Shown here: piece by piece, positions 49,192 to 62,700 of the stretch
Layout of the letters: every line of letters starts with the position of its first letter
Numbering within the stretch: position 1 is the first letter of the stretch
NCBI GenBank assembly: GCA_003640385.1
Contig: RCAB01000050.1
Coordinates: forward strand, 124,001 to 188,000
Direction: 5' to 3'
Length of the DNA stretch: 64,000 nucleotides
Source of the DNA: Setaria digitata
Taxonomy: Eukaryota; Nematoda; Chromadorea; Rhabditida; Setariidae
Program-made: the position numbers and the translations under genes
The notes under the pieces: generated by a model
The model's input: the letters and a program-made list of their open reading frames with translations, nothing else
Told to the model about the DNA's origin: nothing
Database searches by the model: none

Positions 49192-50084
49192 AATGCTTTT
49201 GCTCTTTTTCCCGTCTTTTTTTTGTCATCTGCATTCTTTCTATTCATCTTTTCCTCTTCTTTCGAAAAGCTTCTTTTACTTATGTTCCCCATGTTTCGAG
49301 GACCTGAGATCCAAGATCGGGGGATTATGTTTTCGTAAAAAATTCGACTTTTTGTTTTAACATGCTACATTTTTCGGGAGATTCTAAGAATATTTCGGCT
49401 TTAGTTTCACACAAAATCAAAAGTCATCGAACGCATCTAATTTAAATTATTCTGCAGTTCTGTATCTCACAGATTTGTAAGGCATTTCGTAGATAATCCT
49501 ATGTTTAATTTTGTAAATTTTTCACTTTCATTGTTCTCAGCTTGTCTGACTTTGGTGATACATGTATTGTAAAATTGCTGCTTTTTCTGCTTTTTGTTTA
49601 GCTAAATTCTCTTGGAGCTGTGGAAACTCTACACTAATGATGGAGAACAACAGTACGCCGGAATAGATGGCGAAAGTGACTGTTTGAGCATGGTTATTCT
49701 CACTAAATTTTGAATATGTAAGGTTCCTATCTTCTCGAAATCTTTATTGTAGCATGCCAAAAATTTTGAAAACACTATGCAACATCACAACAGTCTACTT
49801 TCGTTTAGAGTAATATTATCTCTTTAAAAACATATGCTATCTGGTACATAAAAGTGCTTTCGTAACGAATAAATACTTTCTGTTCTTCGGAATACTTAAT
49901 TTTCAGTTCATTCACAAAACATGTCGTTTTTCGCAAGATCCTTTTTAAAATTCAAAGACCGATGACTTCAACTTTTTTTTTTTTTGATGGTCCTACTAAA
50001 ATACAGAGCAGGAATAACAGTGGTGAGAAAATCATTCCGAGTATATAATATCACTTTTTTTTAAACAGAAATAGAATGAATAAT
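49192..50084. other. Convergent 3' ends of VPS55 and brd-1
   Basis: AT-rich 3' UTR-like sequence. Open frames on both strands around 49090-49360 overlap the alternative VPS55 exon in other frames and are not genes. Confidence 0.55.
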
Positions 50085-53000
50085 TCATCGATCTTCAGGT
50101 CGTAAAAGTGTAAATTTCGCTATACAATCCATTATCCAAATCGGTGTAACAAGATTGATGAATTTTTGCTTTACAACACGTACTGGCATAGACTGGCCTG
50201 GCATATATACAGCAAACAAACCTGACAGCTGGAATATTAAATCCAGAAAAGTACAGGGGAAGAAAATTTGAGATGCATACATACACTGCTACTGGCTATC
50301 CATTAAATGCTGTGCTGGATCTGAATCCCTTAAAATCTGGAACTAAGATACTTTCTGAAAACTGTTAAGATGATTGCGGATATGTATGTATCCTACCTCA
50401 TTAGAAGAATTCTCTACTGTCGGTGCATGATATGGTCTTAGTCCACTCTCGATATATATCTCCGGTTTAGGCTCTCTTCCGAGTATGACACCTCCAGCCA
50501 GCTGAATCAGTTTTTTGATTTCATAGTCCTGGTATGGCAAATATTTATGCTTGCAAAAGTAAAAGTGGCATCCGCGAAAGAGTTCTGGCTTCTGAAAATA
50601 AACTTTAATAGTGTTTCAAAAATAAAGCTCAGGCTTAATGTCCTCGGCATTTCCTTTTTGCTCCGCGAAATCTAGCCTGCATCTTCATTGAAATTTGCAG
50701 CACTAGACATACTGTATTAATGTAACAAATCTCAGGATTTCCGGCAGTTTATAAAACATTCGCATTTCCTGGACATATATTTTTATAGTTTTACGGTTTA
50801 CTAGAAAAACCGAATAGTCACAAAATTTCAGAGTGATCAATTGGTTATACTCAAAGGTATAAATATCAAAATTTAACAGTCAAGGTTCTAAAATAATAAA
50901 AAAGGATAGAAACAGGAACGAAGATAGACAAAATTTCATTTTTTCGTCCACTTGTAGATCTCCTCCAAGAGCAAGGAAGGATAATAATAGAAGTCGATGG
51001 AGCAAGCTTGAATGGAAACTAATTATATTTTCATTATTATGTAATTAAAGAAGGTGAAGGGACTGAATAGGGACTACCTCGAATAGGAAAGCATAAATAT
51101 TGCTATTCTTTTCATACTTCAGTTCAGTGACAGCAATCCACTAAACATTATCAATAGCTGTCGAGTAAACCTATTAAATTATTTTCTAATTAGTGGGTAG
51201 CAAACTGACCATTCTAGCGTAATTTTTCCTAGCTATAGTGCATGAATTTTGGGCAAGCAACTGGCCATTTCGATTAATTGTTGTGACTTCATATGACTGT
51301 TCATCCACAATACTGTTTGTTTCCAAACAAGCATCCAGCCATTCACTCGTCAAAATATATTGACCATATAGCATAGCTTCCAGAATTTCAACTATAAATA
51401 GTAAAATAAGTGAACTATTCAATAGGAAAAGAATAGTATAACTGCTATAAAAAGTAAGTTGCACTGCACCTAACAATAATTAATACAAAAATTCCATCCT
51501 GTTCAGCTTTACTCCCTACTTTCTAAAGAGCTTTTCATGTTTCCAAGTATTCCGGCATATATTTCGCGCTTGAGGAGTTTTTGAAAACAGCAGAAGGCTA
51601 TAAAAGAAACGAACCAGTTACTTCTGTAGCTTTGTCTTTTGTTGAATGAACAACTAGATGTGTAGCAGCTTCGAAATTCGTAGCATCTTTCGACAGTTCA
51701 CTGAAAAAACGTCTACCGCGTTCAAGTTTTGCCGCTGGTATTGTCATCGATAGGAATACGGAATACCGCTTCAATTTCTGAGAAGGATAAACTGCAAGCG
51801 GATTTTTATGATAAGCAAACAAAGAAATAAAAAAGTGACTCATTTCAAGGATAAAAATTATACCCATCTGTATAAGAAGTTGAAATGATATATTTCTCAA
51901 TTCTAAAATGAATCTTTTGAAATTAGATATCACTTCGAGCAAATATGTACTCGCGATGAAATACTTCGAAATTTCGTATTTCATTTAATCGTGTTTTCTT
52001 AATAAATTAAAGTGATAGTACCAATTTGAACTGAATTCAGAATCTTATCAAATATTGCTCGCATTTCATTATCTTTGATGAAATCCATAGGTGTGTTGCC
52101 CTATAATCAGAAACTCGATCTTTTTTATTTTATCATGATTTCAGATGTCTATGTGAAAAAAAAAGTTCCCAAAAATTTTTTTATAAAACAGATGTAAGCA
52201 AAAATCAATAAAAATACAAAAATTAGATTGCTAAATTATAATGATTAATGGAAAAAATTATCTTTAAGTTACGAGCACGTCTATTTGCTCCTTTTGATAA
52301 TAAGTATCCTACGGCATCAGTAGCATGCCACTGCACCGCTGCATGAAGTGCCGTATCGCACAATTCTCCACCTATGTAAAAGTTTTTCTTAGTAACAAAT
52401 TATGCTTGCTAATTAATATTTAGCAAATCATCACAAACAACAGGATATACACTGTTTGGTATCGTGCATCTGCAATATCTTGCAGTATCTCAAAGCTTCT
52501 GTTCATGTCAACCTATTTTTTTTTTTCTTAACAAAATTTGGCTAAAGCCTTGAAATCAAAGCTTTGAGTTTTTTTGACTTAATTTAATAAAGTTATCGAA
52601 GATTTTACCATGAGCATTGATAAGAGCGCCATTTTCAATCAAAATTTTGCAAATTTCTGTGTAATTGTGAGCGGCAGCATGATAAAGAGCAGTTAACCCG
52701 AGATTATCTCTTTCATTAGAATCTTCTCCATTCTTCAGTTGAAAATATAAAGGAGCATGAATTCATGATGAATTACCACTTAAACTCATCTCCCTCATAT
52801 TAAAACTACCAACTATATCAAGTACATACATAATGTGGTAACAGGTATTATTACTTCTAGAGCTTCTAAGAGCTTCTTTTTCGATCCACGAATGGCAGCG
52901 TTTACCAGATTACATTCGTACCGTTGAGACGGTGATTTGTGCGAATTTTTTGCTGCCGTTAGGGGACTTATACTCGAATTTTTGGCTTTTCCGTTTACTG

Positions 53001-55107
53001 ATTCATGTTTCCATTCATTGGTCTGGAAGACTTTTTATATGATATTTAAGTACTTAAAAATTTCCATAAATTCTAAAGTAGTATTAAACAATATTTACGT
53101 ATAGATGACTATGTTGTAATCATCAGTGAAATAAAATTTTTTATAAAAGTTTTTTCTTGATTAATAAAAGAAAATGTTTAGAAAAAATATGTAATTCACT
53201 AATAAACATAGATTAAATTTAGTAGATACTATGACGTTGAAAAACATACTACCCTTTTTCTTGCTACAGTTCTACCAAAAGTGTTTTTAGGTGGTTCTTT
53301 GAAGAACTGGAATTTTTTCGGTTCATTGGAAATGTCCAACTGCTCGATCAATTGGAAATCACTTTGAAACGAGGTATCACCAGCAGTACCAGTTTTTTTT
53401 CCTTCGCTCAGTGGTTTAATACTATCTTGAACCGATATAAGGTTCAAGCTACCGCTACTCACAGCTGGGATTGATCTGAAAATAAATAAATTTATTTTTT
53501 TATTAGACTTGTTACTGAAGATCAAGATAGTCTTTCTTTCCTACTATTAGAAATCTAGGAAAGAAAATTAAAGAAAATTGAACTAATATGATCCATTTAA
53601 AAAAACCCTGCATCAATATATATATATATATATAAAGAACCTGAACACGAGAAAGAAAAAAGCAAACGGTTTAAAGACTCGCTTTGATGACAGCTCATCT
53701 GCCTGAGTGTTTATAGATGCACAATTACTCCTATTATCATTATTCAGAACATTTTCCTGCGTAGAACAAAAGTCTTCCACTGTCCTGCGTTGTTGATCCT
53801 TTGTTTCAATCAGACTAAGCATAACTTGACGATCTAACTGAGAAACAGTTAACTAAAACATAATACAGTTTTGCTGTGTGTTTCTGATTAATTGAACATT
53901 CGATGAATAAGAAAATGGATAGATTCAGTGCTTAAAATGCCATTCATATATTAATGCTTATGTGTTTATTATCCATTTTTTTTTTTCAGAGAGAAATAAT
54001 TTTTTCAGTATAATATTTTCATGCATTGATTGACATGAGCACAGAATTACATGAGAAGGGTGCCAACCTCAGCAAGATTTTTCTTAAGCAGTAAAAGACT
54101 TTGGAAAAGTTGCTCAGCAAAAGTTGCTGGTCGTACATGCTGCAAACCAACAGGTAACAGGCATTGTGGACATAATGGGAAACATTTTCCATCACAGATC
54201 TCGTTGATACATGTCCTGAAATACTGGCAAACAGTAACACTAAATATAAAATATTCAAATATTTCCATAACTAGGATTGTTGGAATATGCAAATTTCGAA
54301 ATTTTTGAGAAAAAAAGGGGATGTTCATAGGTGAATTTCTTGCTGAATAAGGATTACTTTTATAAAATAGCATAACCAAAAGTCGTCTTTCAGCATTACT
54401 AAGTGAAATGTAGCCCAATACAGTAAAAGAAGTTGAAATGTCATTAATTTAATTGGTTAACCAGTTATTACTTAAACTTTCAAAAATGAGCTACAATTAT
54501 TTTTTAGTAATCGCCATTACAATCAGTATAAAAGAGGAAAAAATGAATAGAGATATGATTGCTGCATCAATTTTTGGACTGTAAAAAATTTCCCCTTATT
54601 CAAAGCTTTCGATGGCTTATATGAATCGGTCTTGTACCTTCTAAACAATATCTTTTTACATATTCTTAAAAAATGTAACATGAGAAATCTGGAAATAATT
54701 TACGAGGGAGAATTTTTTTAGAAATTTAGGAAATGGAAGGTTTTTCGAATCCCAGATTTTAATTTTTTTTTCTTTTATTTTGATTTTAACTTACTAATCT
54801 CAACATTTCCTCAGAAAAAATAAGAAATTCACCAGCAGAAGATATGTTTGCATGATGATCCAATAAATTGTAATTTATCGGACAGTTGATGGCTGGAAAT
54901 TACATAATTTAGAATAATTTAATAACGAAAGATCAACTGACAAAAATCGAATGAAATTTCGAAAATTTACTTCACAGTAAGTCAGTGAGACATCAAAAAT
55001 TGAATTATCAGATCCTTGAATAAATCATCAAATTTTATTCCCTAGAAACTGGAAGAATGATGAAGAGAAGAAAGTTATGTAACACTGAGTACCATTGATC
55101 GCAACAT
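50085..55107 (-). CDS. brd-1: BARD1/BRD-1 ortholog (RING-like, ankyrin, two BRCT)
   Basis: Exons 5' to 3': 55086-55107 (tentative start), 54795-54892, 54660-54688, 54068-54215, 53668-53837, 53253-53475, 52855-53022, 52609-52732, 52262-52371, 52022-52100, 51615-51791, 51210-51391, 50397-50591, about 50293-50336, 50085-50228; about 635 residues. The N-terminus is RING-like (INCPINYN... to LCPQCLLP) but lacks several zinc ligands. Residues from exons 52855 to 52022 are ankyrin repeats (GLTALYHAAAHN, DTALHAAVQWHA, GNTPMDFI). BRCT1 spans 51615-51391 (ILTSEWLDACLE) and BRCT2 spans 50591-50085 (PELFRGCHFYF, TPIWIMDCIAKF). By family it pairs with BRCA1/BRC-1 as an E3 ligase in DNA double-strand-break repair and binds nucleosomes through ankyrin and BRCT. 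Donors at 52262 and near 50293 are not canonical in phase. Confidence 0.88.
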
Positions 55108-56749
55108 ATGCTTTTTAAGAATGTTTCTGCATGATCCAACGTTGAAGCGAACATGGTTTTATTTGAATCTGCAATCTGATCTGATTAATTTGCTTAGTAC
55201 TGAAAATGTGAGTGATATAAACCATTCTAGAATTACTTATTTCTCTGAACAACAATATTATGAGCGGCATAATTCGAAGACTACATTTACTGCTGTTACT
55301 TCCAGGAACATAGACCTTCGGTACAAGCATAATCTATCGTTTCCAGTCATTCAATACTTTCGTTCACTAGGAAGCCGGATAACCTGAAAACTCCACCGGA
55401 ATGCCATAAACGAAACTCCCGTCTCACTTGTCCAGTTAATTATCGTCTAGAAAACGAAGCGGAATTTTTGAATATTCAAACCTTCCAGCTGAGTCGCTAT
55501 GCAATTTTCCTGATCCCATATTAAGTCTAGAATTTTATAAATAGCTATTAAACATACCACGTTTCCATTGTAGCTCGATATATCAGCAATCGCAATCTAA
55601 ATTCGAGAACTCAATTTTTATGGAATTAATTCTCCAAGTAATTATTGGTGTATCTATTTGTTACCGCATGATACGTTATATTTAAATTCAATTAATATTT
55701 AAAATTTCAGCAGAAACCGAATACAATTAATTGCTAAATCTATTAATTTATAAGTTTTTTGCAACTTTTAACCTTCCGAACATTTATTAATCAAGAATAG
55801 TGCTGATATTAACAAGTAAATAACAAGTATTTGACGACAAACCTATATGCTTACTGATACCAAATACTTGACTTATTCATATTAAAAGTGTTTCTTATCA
55901 GTAAACAAATTCTAATACACAATTTAAGTATTACTCTAGTTGAATTCTTATTTAGTTTATAGCCTGTTTATACATTTGCTGCAAAGGTAAGGTAACTATC
56001 AGGAAAATTAAACTATGTAATTGATGATATAGTACTGGAAGCTCCCACTGAAATGAAGAAATGTGTATATTCGAAAAAAAAAATGCATAATTTATCTAAT
56101 TAACTTGATTTTATTGTAAGATTAATCTGAATATTAAAGTTTTTTTTTTTTTTTTTATCTGCTTAGTTATAAGTTTATTTCAATTAACGCATCACTTGAT
56201 TAAGAATAAATTAGAAGATCCCTTATCATGATCACCTATTCCAGGATGTTCCCAAGCTAAGTATATTTCATGAACTAATAAGTGGAATAAAATTTGCAAT
56301 ATAATTTATATTAATGTTTCGTTTCAGTCATGTGTTAAGGAACCAAAAATTTTAGTAATAATCGTTTAAATAATTGTTCTTTTAAATTTATTAAAGCAAC
56401 TTTTAAAATACAATACCATTCAGCAACTGTATAAATTAATTATCACCTCTTCACCACATGACTTTTTTACCGAATGATAATACTAATGAAGCTTTTTATT
56501 TCTCTTTTTTTTTTTTCTGTTGTACATGCAATAAATATTGCAATAGAAATTTAGAAATTCTATTTTCAATTTTTTGAAAATAGAATTTTTAAATTTTTTT
56601 TTTCTTTTAAATTTGGAAGAGTTAAGTAAAATGAAAAAAAGAAAAGGAAAACAACTTCAGAGAAATTATTTTTTGAAGAATTAATGAATTTTATATCATA
56701 AACATTGAAATTTCGATCACATCCAATAGTTAATTTTCTGTATCTTCCT
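55108..56749. other. Intergenic between brd-1 and unc-93
   Basis: The brd-1 start and the unc-93 stop flank this. The part at 55121-55510 is less AT-rich and holds an open plus-strand frame of 88 codons followed, one frame over, by 46 more open codons (TPPECHKRNSRLTC...). No domain is recognised, so it is left uncalled. The rest is AT-rich. Confidence 0.45.
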
Positions 56750-59700
56750 CTACACTTTTTCATTTATTGCACTGATTAATGATGTTTCCATTGATGGCAA
56801 TGATTTGTCGCCAAATTGTCGCTTATGGCTTATTCGGCAGATACCAAATAATCGCTTAACATATAGCTTAAATAGAATTCAATACTGTGGATTTGAATTG
56901 TAAGCAGAATTTTCAATTATTTCTTTCATAAATGAATTGAAAATAGGAAAAAAAAAACAGTGTGAAAAATAAAATTTCCAACTGTTCAAATAATCTACGA
57001 AATTTAATATGAAATTTTGGAAATTCCTCTCCGAGAAAGATTGTCGAGAATATGCTACTGGAAAGTATCGAGAGGACAGTGTAAAAATTAATGAATCGAA
57101 ATCAAAATTATTTATAATTTAAATGTGTTACAAGGTTGATCATGTAACAGATAGTCATTGGTACTTGATTAAAATAAAATTTCAAAAAAATTTTACTAAT
57201 TTAAATGTGAAATAATTTTTCTTTTCAAAGAGACTTACATTAATTTCATCAAAAAATTCGACACCTAAATAGCAAATCATTCCAACCAATAACATTCCAA
57301 CTGAAATAAGCAAGAACTGTGCAATATTTGTGAAACGAGTAAGAATAAGGCCAAAAGCAAAGCCAGCTGATTCCCAGAATCGATAATTAGCGAATGCAAC
57401 TTCAAGTCGACTAGCTGATAATGCTATCCATAATCCTACAAAAATCTTTTATTAAAAAATTTTCAGCAAAATATTTATTAATATTTTACACTCATTAAGT
57501 ACTAATTACTGACTTACAGGTGGACAAGAAAAAATCACTCAGCGATATATGCTAATTAGTTGTTAAGCATTTATCCAAATTGTTTAATTTCATTAATTAG
57601 TAGATGTAAATTAAATAGCAAACGCAAATTATTCACCACTAATTTGAGTATTCCAAACTCCGTCAGCCATGCCTAAAACACCAACAATAGCATAAAATAA
57701 TGATGTGTCACCAGGATTCAGTGGCCAAATCTGCAAAAAAAAAAAAAAAAAAAAAAAAACTGGACAATATTACTTTTGTTTTCTTTTTCTTTTTTAATAA
57801 TAATAAATAAAATTTAAGCTGTTCAGTAATTTATTGTGCATTTTGTTGCTTTTTGGAGGAGAAAAAAAAAGATTAAAATTTGTTAAAGAAAAGCTGAAAC
57901 AAATTATTGGCCAAATATGAATAAAACTTGCCAAAAGTGTGAGCGTTACAAGCATATTAATAACAGCACCAAAAACAAACAAAGGCATTCGACCAAACAG
58001 CTTCATTAGTGGCCCAAAGACTAGGCTACATATTGCATCTGTTACACCAAATGATGTCATAACAAAGCCAATTTGACCAATGCCAAGACCACAACCAATA
58101 TAAGCCTAAAATCACAGTTATTAAAAAAAAAACGATTTTCCAAACAATGCAGAAATATTCAGCTAATAAACTAATAAATTCATTTTTGCACGTTAGAGAG
58201 GAAAAAAAAAATTGCCTTCCATAAATTAATTAATAAAGTTGAGGAAAAAATTACTTTCGTATAAAGACCAACGATAAATGCCTGTTCAATACCACTAAAA
58301 AATGTTAATGGCACAAGAAGTAAAGGTTTTGGACAGGTAAGATTTCGAAATATTGCCTTGCAAATATCCGTTGAAAAAAATGGTGCCTTTAGTCTATAAT
58401 AAAGTGAGTTTTTATTCAAAAATTTATTTTTTTTTTTAAGTTTTACAAACTTTTTTTTCGGCAAAACAATAATTAATTTGAACACTTAAATTTATGATCT
58501 AATTATTGTAAATCTGTCATTTCCCTATCTTCTTTTCCTCTTTTTTTTTTTTTTTTGACTTACAAATAAAATTTAAATTTGTTTACTACTGATATAAATA
58601 CAGGAAAATTTTCTTAGGAATTCAGTTAAACTTGTAGCAAACTTTGCTTGGTAATTCCAATTAACGCTAATGATAGCAGAAGGTGAAGTACGAAAGATTT
58701 TACGGATGGATTAAGATTATTTTCAGTATAAAAAATTTTATGATAATTTCTACGATTTTCTAAATTTATTTCTTGCCAGCACACTGAAAAAACAGATTTG
58801 TGCGTAATGATAATGGCGATAATAACTTTATTAATTAATAGTAATTTCTGCTGATAATAACTGATAGCAGCAANGATTTTCTAAATTTATTTTTTATTTC
58901 TTGAAAAAACAGATTTGTGCGTAATGATAATGGCGATAATAACTTTATTAATTAANACTGAAAAAACAGATTTGTGCGTAATGATAATGGCGATAATAAC
59001 TTTATTAATTAATAGTAATTTCTGCTGATAATAACTGATAGCAGCAATTTCTATTAATAGTAACTGATAATTGCAACTTGGTTAGTTGTAACTAATAACA
59101 GTAACTTTTATTAATAGTAATTTTGGTTAACTGCATCTGATAACAATTATTTCCGTTTTGTTAATAATAGTAACTTCTGCTGATAGTAACTGATAAAAGT
59201 AACTTATGCTAGTAATAGTGAGTTGTGTTTTGACAATGTTTTGTTAATTAGAAGCAGTGGTCATTTTTCCAAGAATATTCGAGATGATTCAAATAGAATT
59301 GCAAATACTTTGGACTATCGGTAAACTGCGACATAATTAGCCCTTTGTTTTTCTATACTAGTTAATAATGTTTTTTTTTTTTAATTGAACTAATTGATCC
59401 CTTTTTTTTCCCCCTACTCTTTTGCTTAATTACATTGCTAATTATTGTTGTTTATTGAGTGAATTTGAATACAAACCTTGCAATTTCATCTTTTCGAAGT
59501 GAATTTAAAAAAAGAAGCACAATCATTAATGCAACAATGGTACAACAAAAATAAACACCACAAAGCGATAAGTAAACACTTTGTGGTGGACGTTGTAAAT
59601 TTGCAATTGCTTGCTCATTTAAATATGATATATTATCACGAAATAAATGACCACAGCTGAAATTCATTCACAATTGCTATTTATAAAAAAAAAAAAAAAA

Positions 59701-62700
59701 AATGATAAACCATAAGTTTTCTTTTTTTGCAAAAAATAATTTTTTAATTTAAATTAATAATTATTGCATTAACACAGAAAATATTGAACAAATTATATCT
59801 TTGTAGCAAAATTTTTTTGCAAAACTACAAAAAAAAAAAAAAAAAAAATGCAATAAAAAATGATACCATTTTTGAACATGATCATCTAATTGATGATGAT
59901 AATCAGTTGCAGCTGTTAGAATGAAAGATGATATGAGATTGCCGATTACTTGACCCAAATGAAGTACCATAAAGAAGTAACCGAAAAATCTTAAATTTTC
60001 ATTTTTCAATTTCATTTAGGATGACAATTTTATTGTTGACTGATATATTGCTTCATGCAAATTTCAATAAATTATTCCATCGTTCTTCTTCTTTAAATTA
60101 ATTAGTAAAATATGAAAATACCTAACAATGACAACATTTTGTGCTTCAATATTTAAATGAGCATATTTTGTTCCACATTCTAAAATGTACACACATTTAG
60201 CTGCCCAAAGACAACTACCAGCACAACCAGCAAGAATGGATGCTGGAATAAGTGAATAGTATCTGGAAAAAAAAAAAAAAAATTATATTAAAGCTAAATA
60301 ATTAAAATTTAAGTAAATTAACTAATTTAAAGAAGTGCGTAATTAATGATTGGACGTTGTAAATTATTGGAAAGCATCCTAAAATAATTTAATCCGATTA
60401 TTTATTGTATTTGAATTGTTAAAGGATACGATTATGGCAATCTTTTTTCTTTCTATATATGCTGTGCTAAAGAATGTTTTGAAACATATGAAAATTATTA
60501 TTCCCTGTCAAATTTAAGGTTATTAATAAAAATAAGGTGTTAAATAATTAGCAAACTAATAGAAAATAATTAATTACTTGGGTAAAAAATTTGACAGCAT
60601 ATAAATCATAAATATTCCCGATGATGCTATTAATGTACGCTTACATCCAAGACGGTTTAGAATGAATGATGGCACAAATAGATATGATAATGATAAGCTG
60701 ATATAGAAAATTCTGAAATTGTAATTTAAATCTTATACAGAATGAATAATTTCTATTCTATGAATTTTCAATCCTTTTATTTATTTTTTTCCATAATCAC
60801 AAGAATGATAAAAGCTGATAATTCTGACGTAAATGTACTATTTTCTAGATCAATCATTCCTTTGAATCATGCAAATATAATGTGAATGCATAGAATAAAG
60901 TTTGAAAAAAAAAAAAAGAAAGAAAAGAAACATACGATAAACTATCTGTTCCTAATTGGCCATTAATTGATGATTGCAAATTCTGCAAGCCATGAAAAGC
61001 AGTAAAAAGGAATAAAAATGCCAAGCTAACGATCCATAAATTTACTCGAATCTTTCGCTTTGCTTTATCACATCGATATTTCTCTGAACCGGACAAAAGC
61101 GCACGACGTCTTTTTCGGATTAATTTTGCCGCAAAAGCTTGACTAAAAATGGAATTTTAAATTTCATTTGAATATGAGAAATACTGTAATAATGCTCATT
61201 TTCTGCATTCTATTATTTAAAATTTTGTAATTTCATTTTAGAAATTCCTTTCCTGAGTAGGATAACGCCTGTTGGCTCAGCATCATCAACCGATTCAATG
61301 CTCGTTAAGTGATAATCAAAATCACGAAGTTTCGCTTTTCTGCTTATCATTCGACGCCTCGAGCCATGAATTGGACAAAATGGATCGTAGACATAAATTC
61401 GCTCCATGCTACCATGATTCGTAACTGCAGCATCTGATGGCTTATTGTTGTACAGCGAATCACCGCGAAATAAATAAGCACTAAATTTTGTTAAAATGTT
61501 TCAAAATTTAAATTTAAAACTTATTGTAAAATTTATTTATAAACTTTTAAATGCTAAATAATTATGGGAATTTATGATAACTCAATTGTAAATGTTGAAA
61601 TTTTTTATATAATTTTTCCTAAATAACAGTTATATTTTATGCTTAGCATAATTACCTTAAATTGATTGGTCATTTATTGGAAAAAAAAAAGATACTTATT
61701 GTAAATGCTATTTATTTTGTTATGTACTTTTAAATTAAATTTACAAATAAATTGACAAAAATTCATATAAATATTAAAATTTTTACATGATTCTTTCTAA
61801 ATAATAATTATCTTTTATGCTTAGCATAATTATCTTAAATTGATATGTTATTTGCTGAGGAAAAAAAAAGAGGAGATTCATTATTAAAATTATTATTTTT
61901 TGCATATTTTTAAATTAAATTAAAGAAAAAAATAAATAAAACGCAAATAACTGATAACAATGTACCATTTTTCACCGGTATCTTTTTCATGCTCTCGAAC
62001 AGATGATCGATAGCTACTGGATGTTGGTCTAATTATTGGTAATGATTCTTCCGGTAGAACTGCTGATCGTTCATCAGTTCTAAACATTGTTTCCACTGAA
62101 GATGTCGTTGCTATGTGTCGCTGTGCTGGTAACGATGTCGTCAGAATAGGTGACACTGATTCTGAAGCTTTTGTCACCCCATCCATTGCTACCGATGATT
62201 TACTGCTCTCAGATTGACCACTTTTCAATTTACTTATTAATTTGCTACTAATTTTGCGTATACCAGCAGGCCTACAAATTAATTAATTGGAGAGCAATTT
62301 CGTAAAATTTTTTTCAATTTGAAAGTTTTTCAAATTAACTGTGATATAACTATGATATTAATAAAAAGGGTGAAAAAGGTTATATTAATGTATAAGTTTT
62401 TTTTTAAAAAAAAAAACTTTAAAATAATTAATTTAAACTAAATCTAAAAAAAATATTTCTAGTCCTTCTTTTTCATTTGAAAATTTGATGCAAATATTCG
62501 AAATATGTTATAAATTAAAAATGTCTTTAATGTATAATATTGGATAATTTAGTCTTACTCATATCAGCTTGATCTGTTATCAATATATTGTTTCAGGAAA
62601 AAAAAAAAAAAAAAAAAACAATTTTAAGCTTACACCGTATGTTTTCGGGTACTTCTTTCACGAACCATTTCATCGAGCATTTCGGAAATTTTTTCCGGTG

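Noticed and set aside
49097..49360. Plus-strand frame of 87 codons near the end of the VPS55 gene
   Set aside because: It overlaps the alternative last exon in a different frame and has no start or acceptor of its own.
54019..54258. Alternative minus-strand frame overlapping the BRD-1 RING exon
   Set aside because: The other frame gives the Cys-rich LCPQC block and joins in phase to both neighbouring exons.
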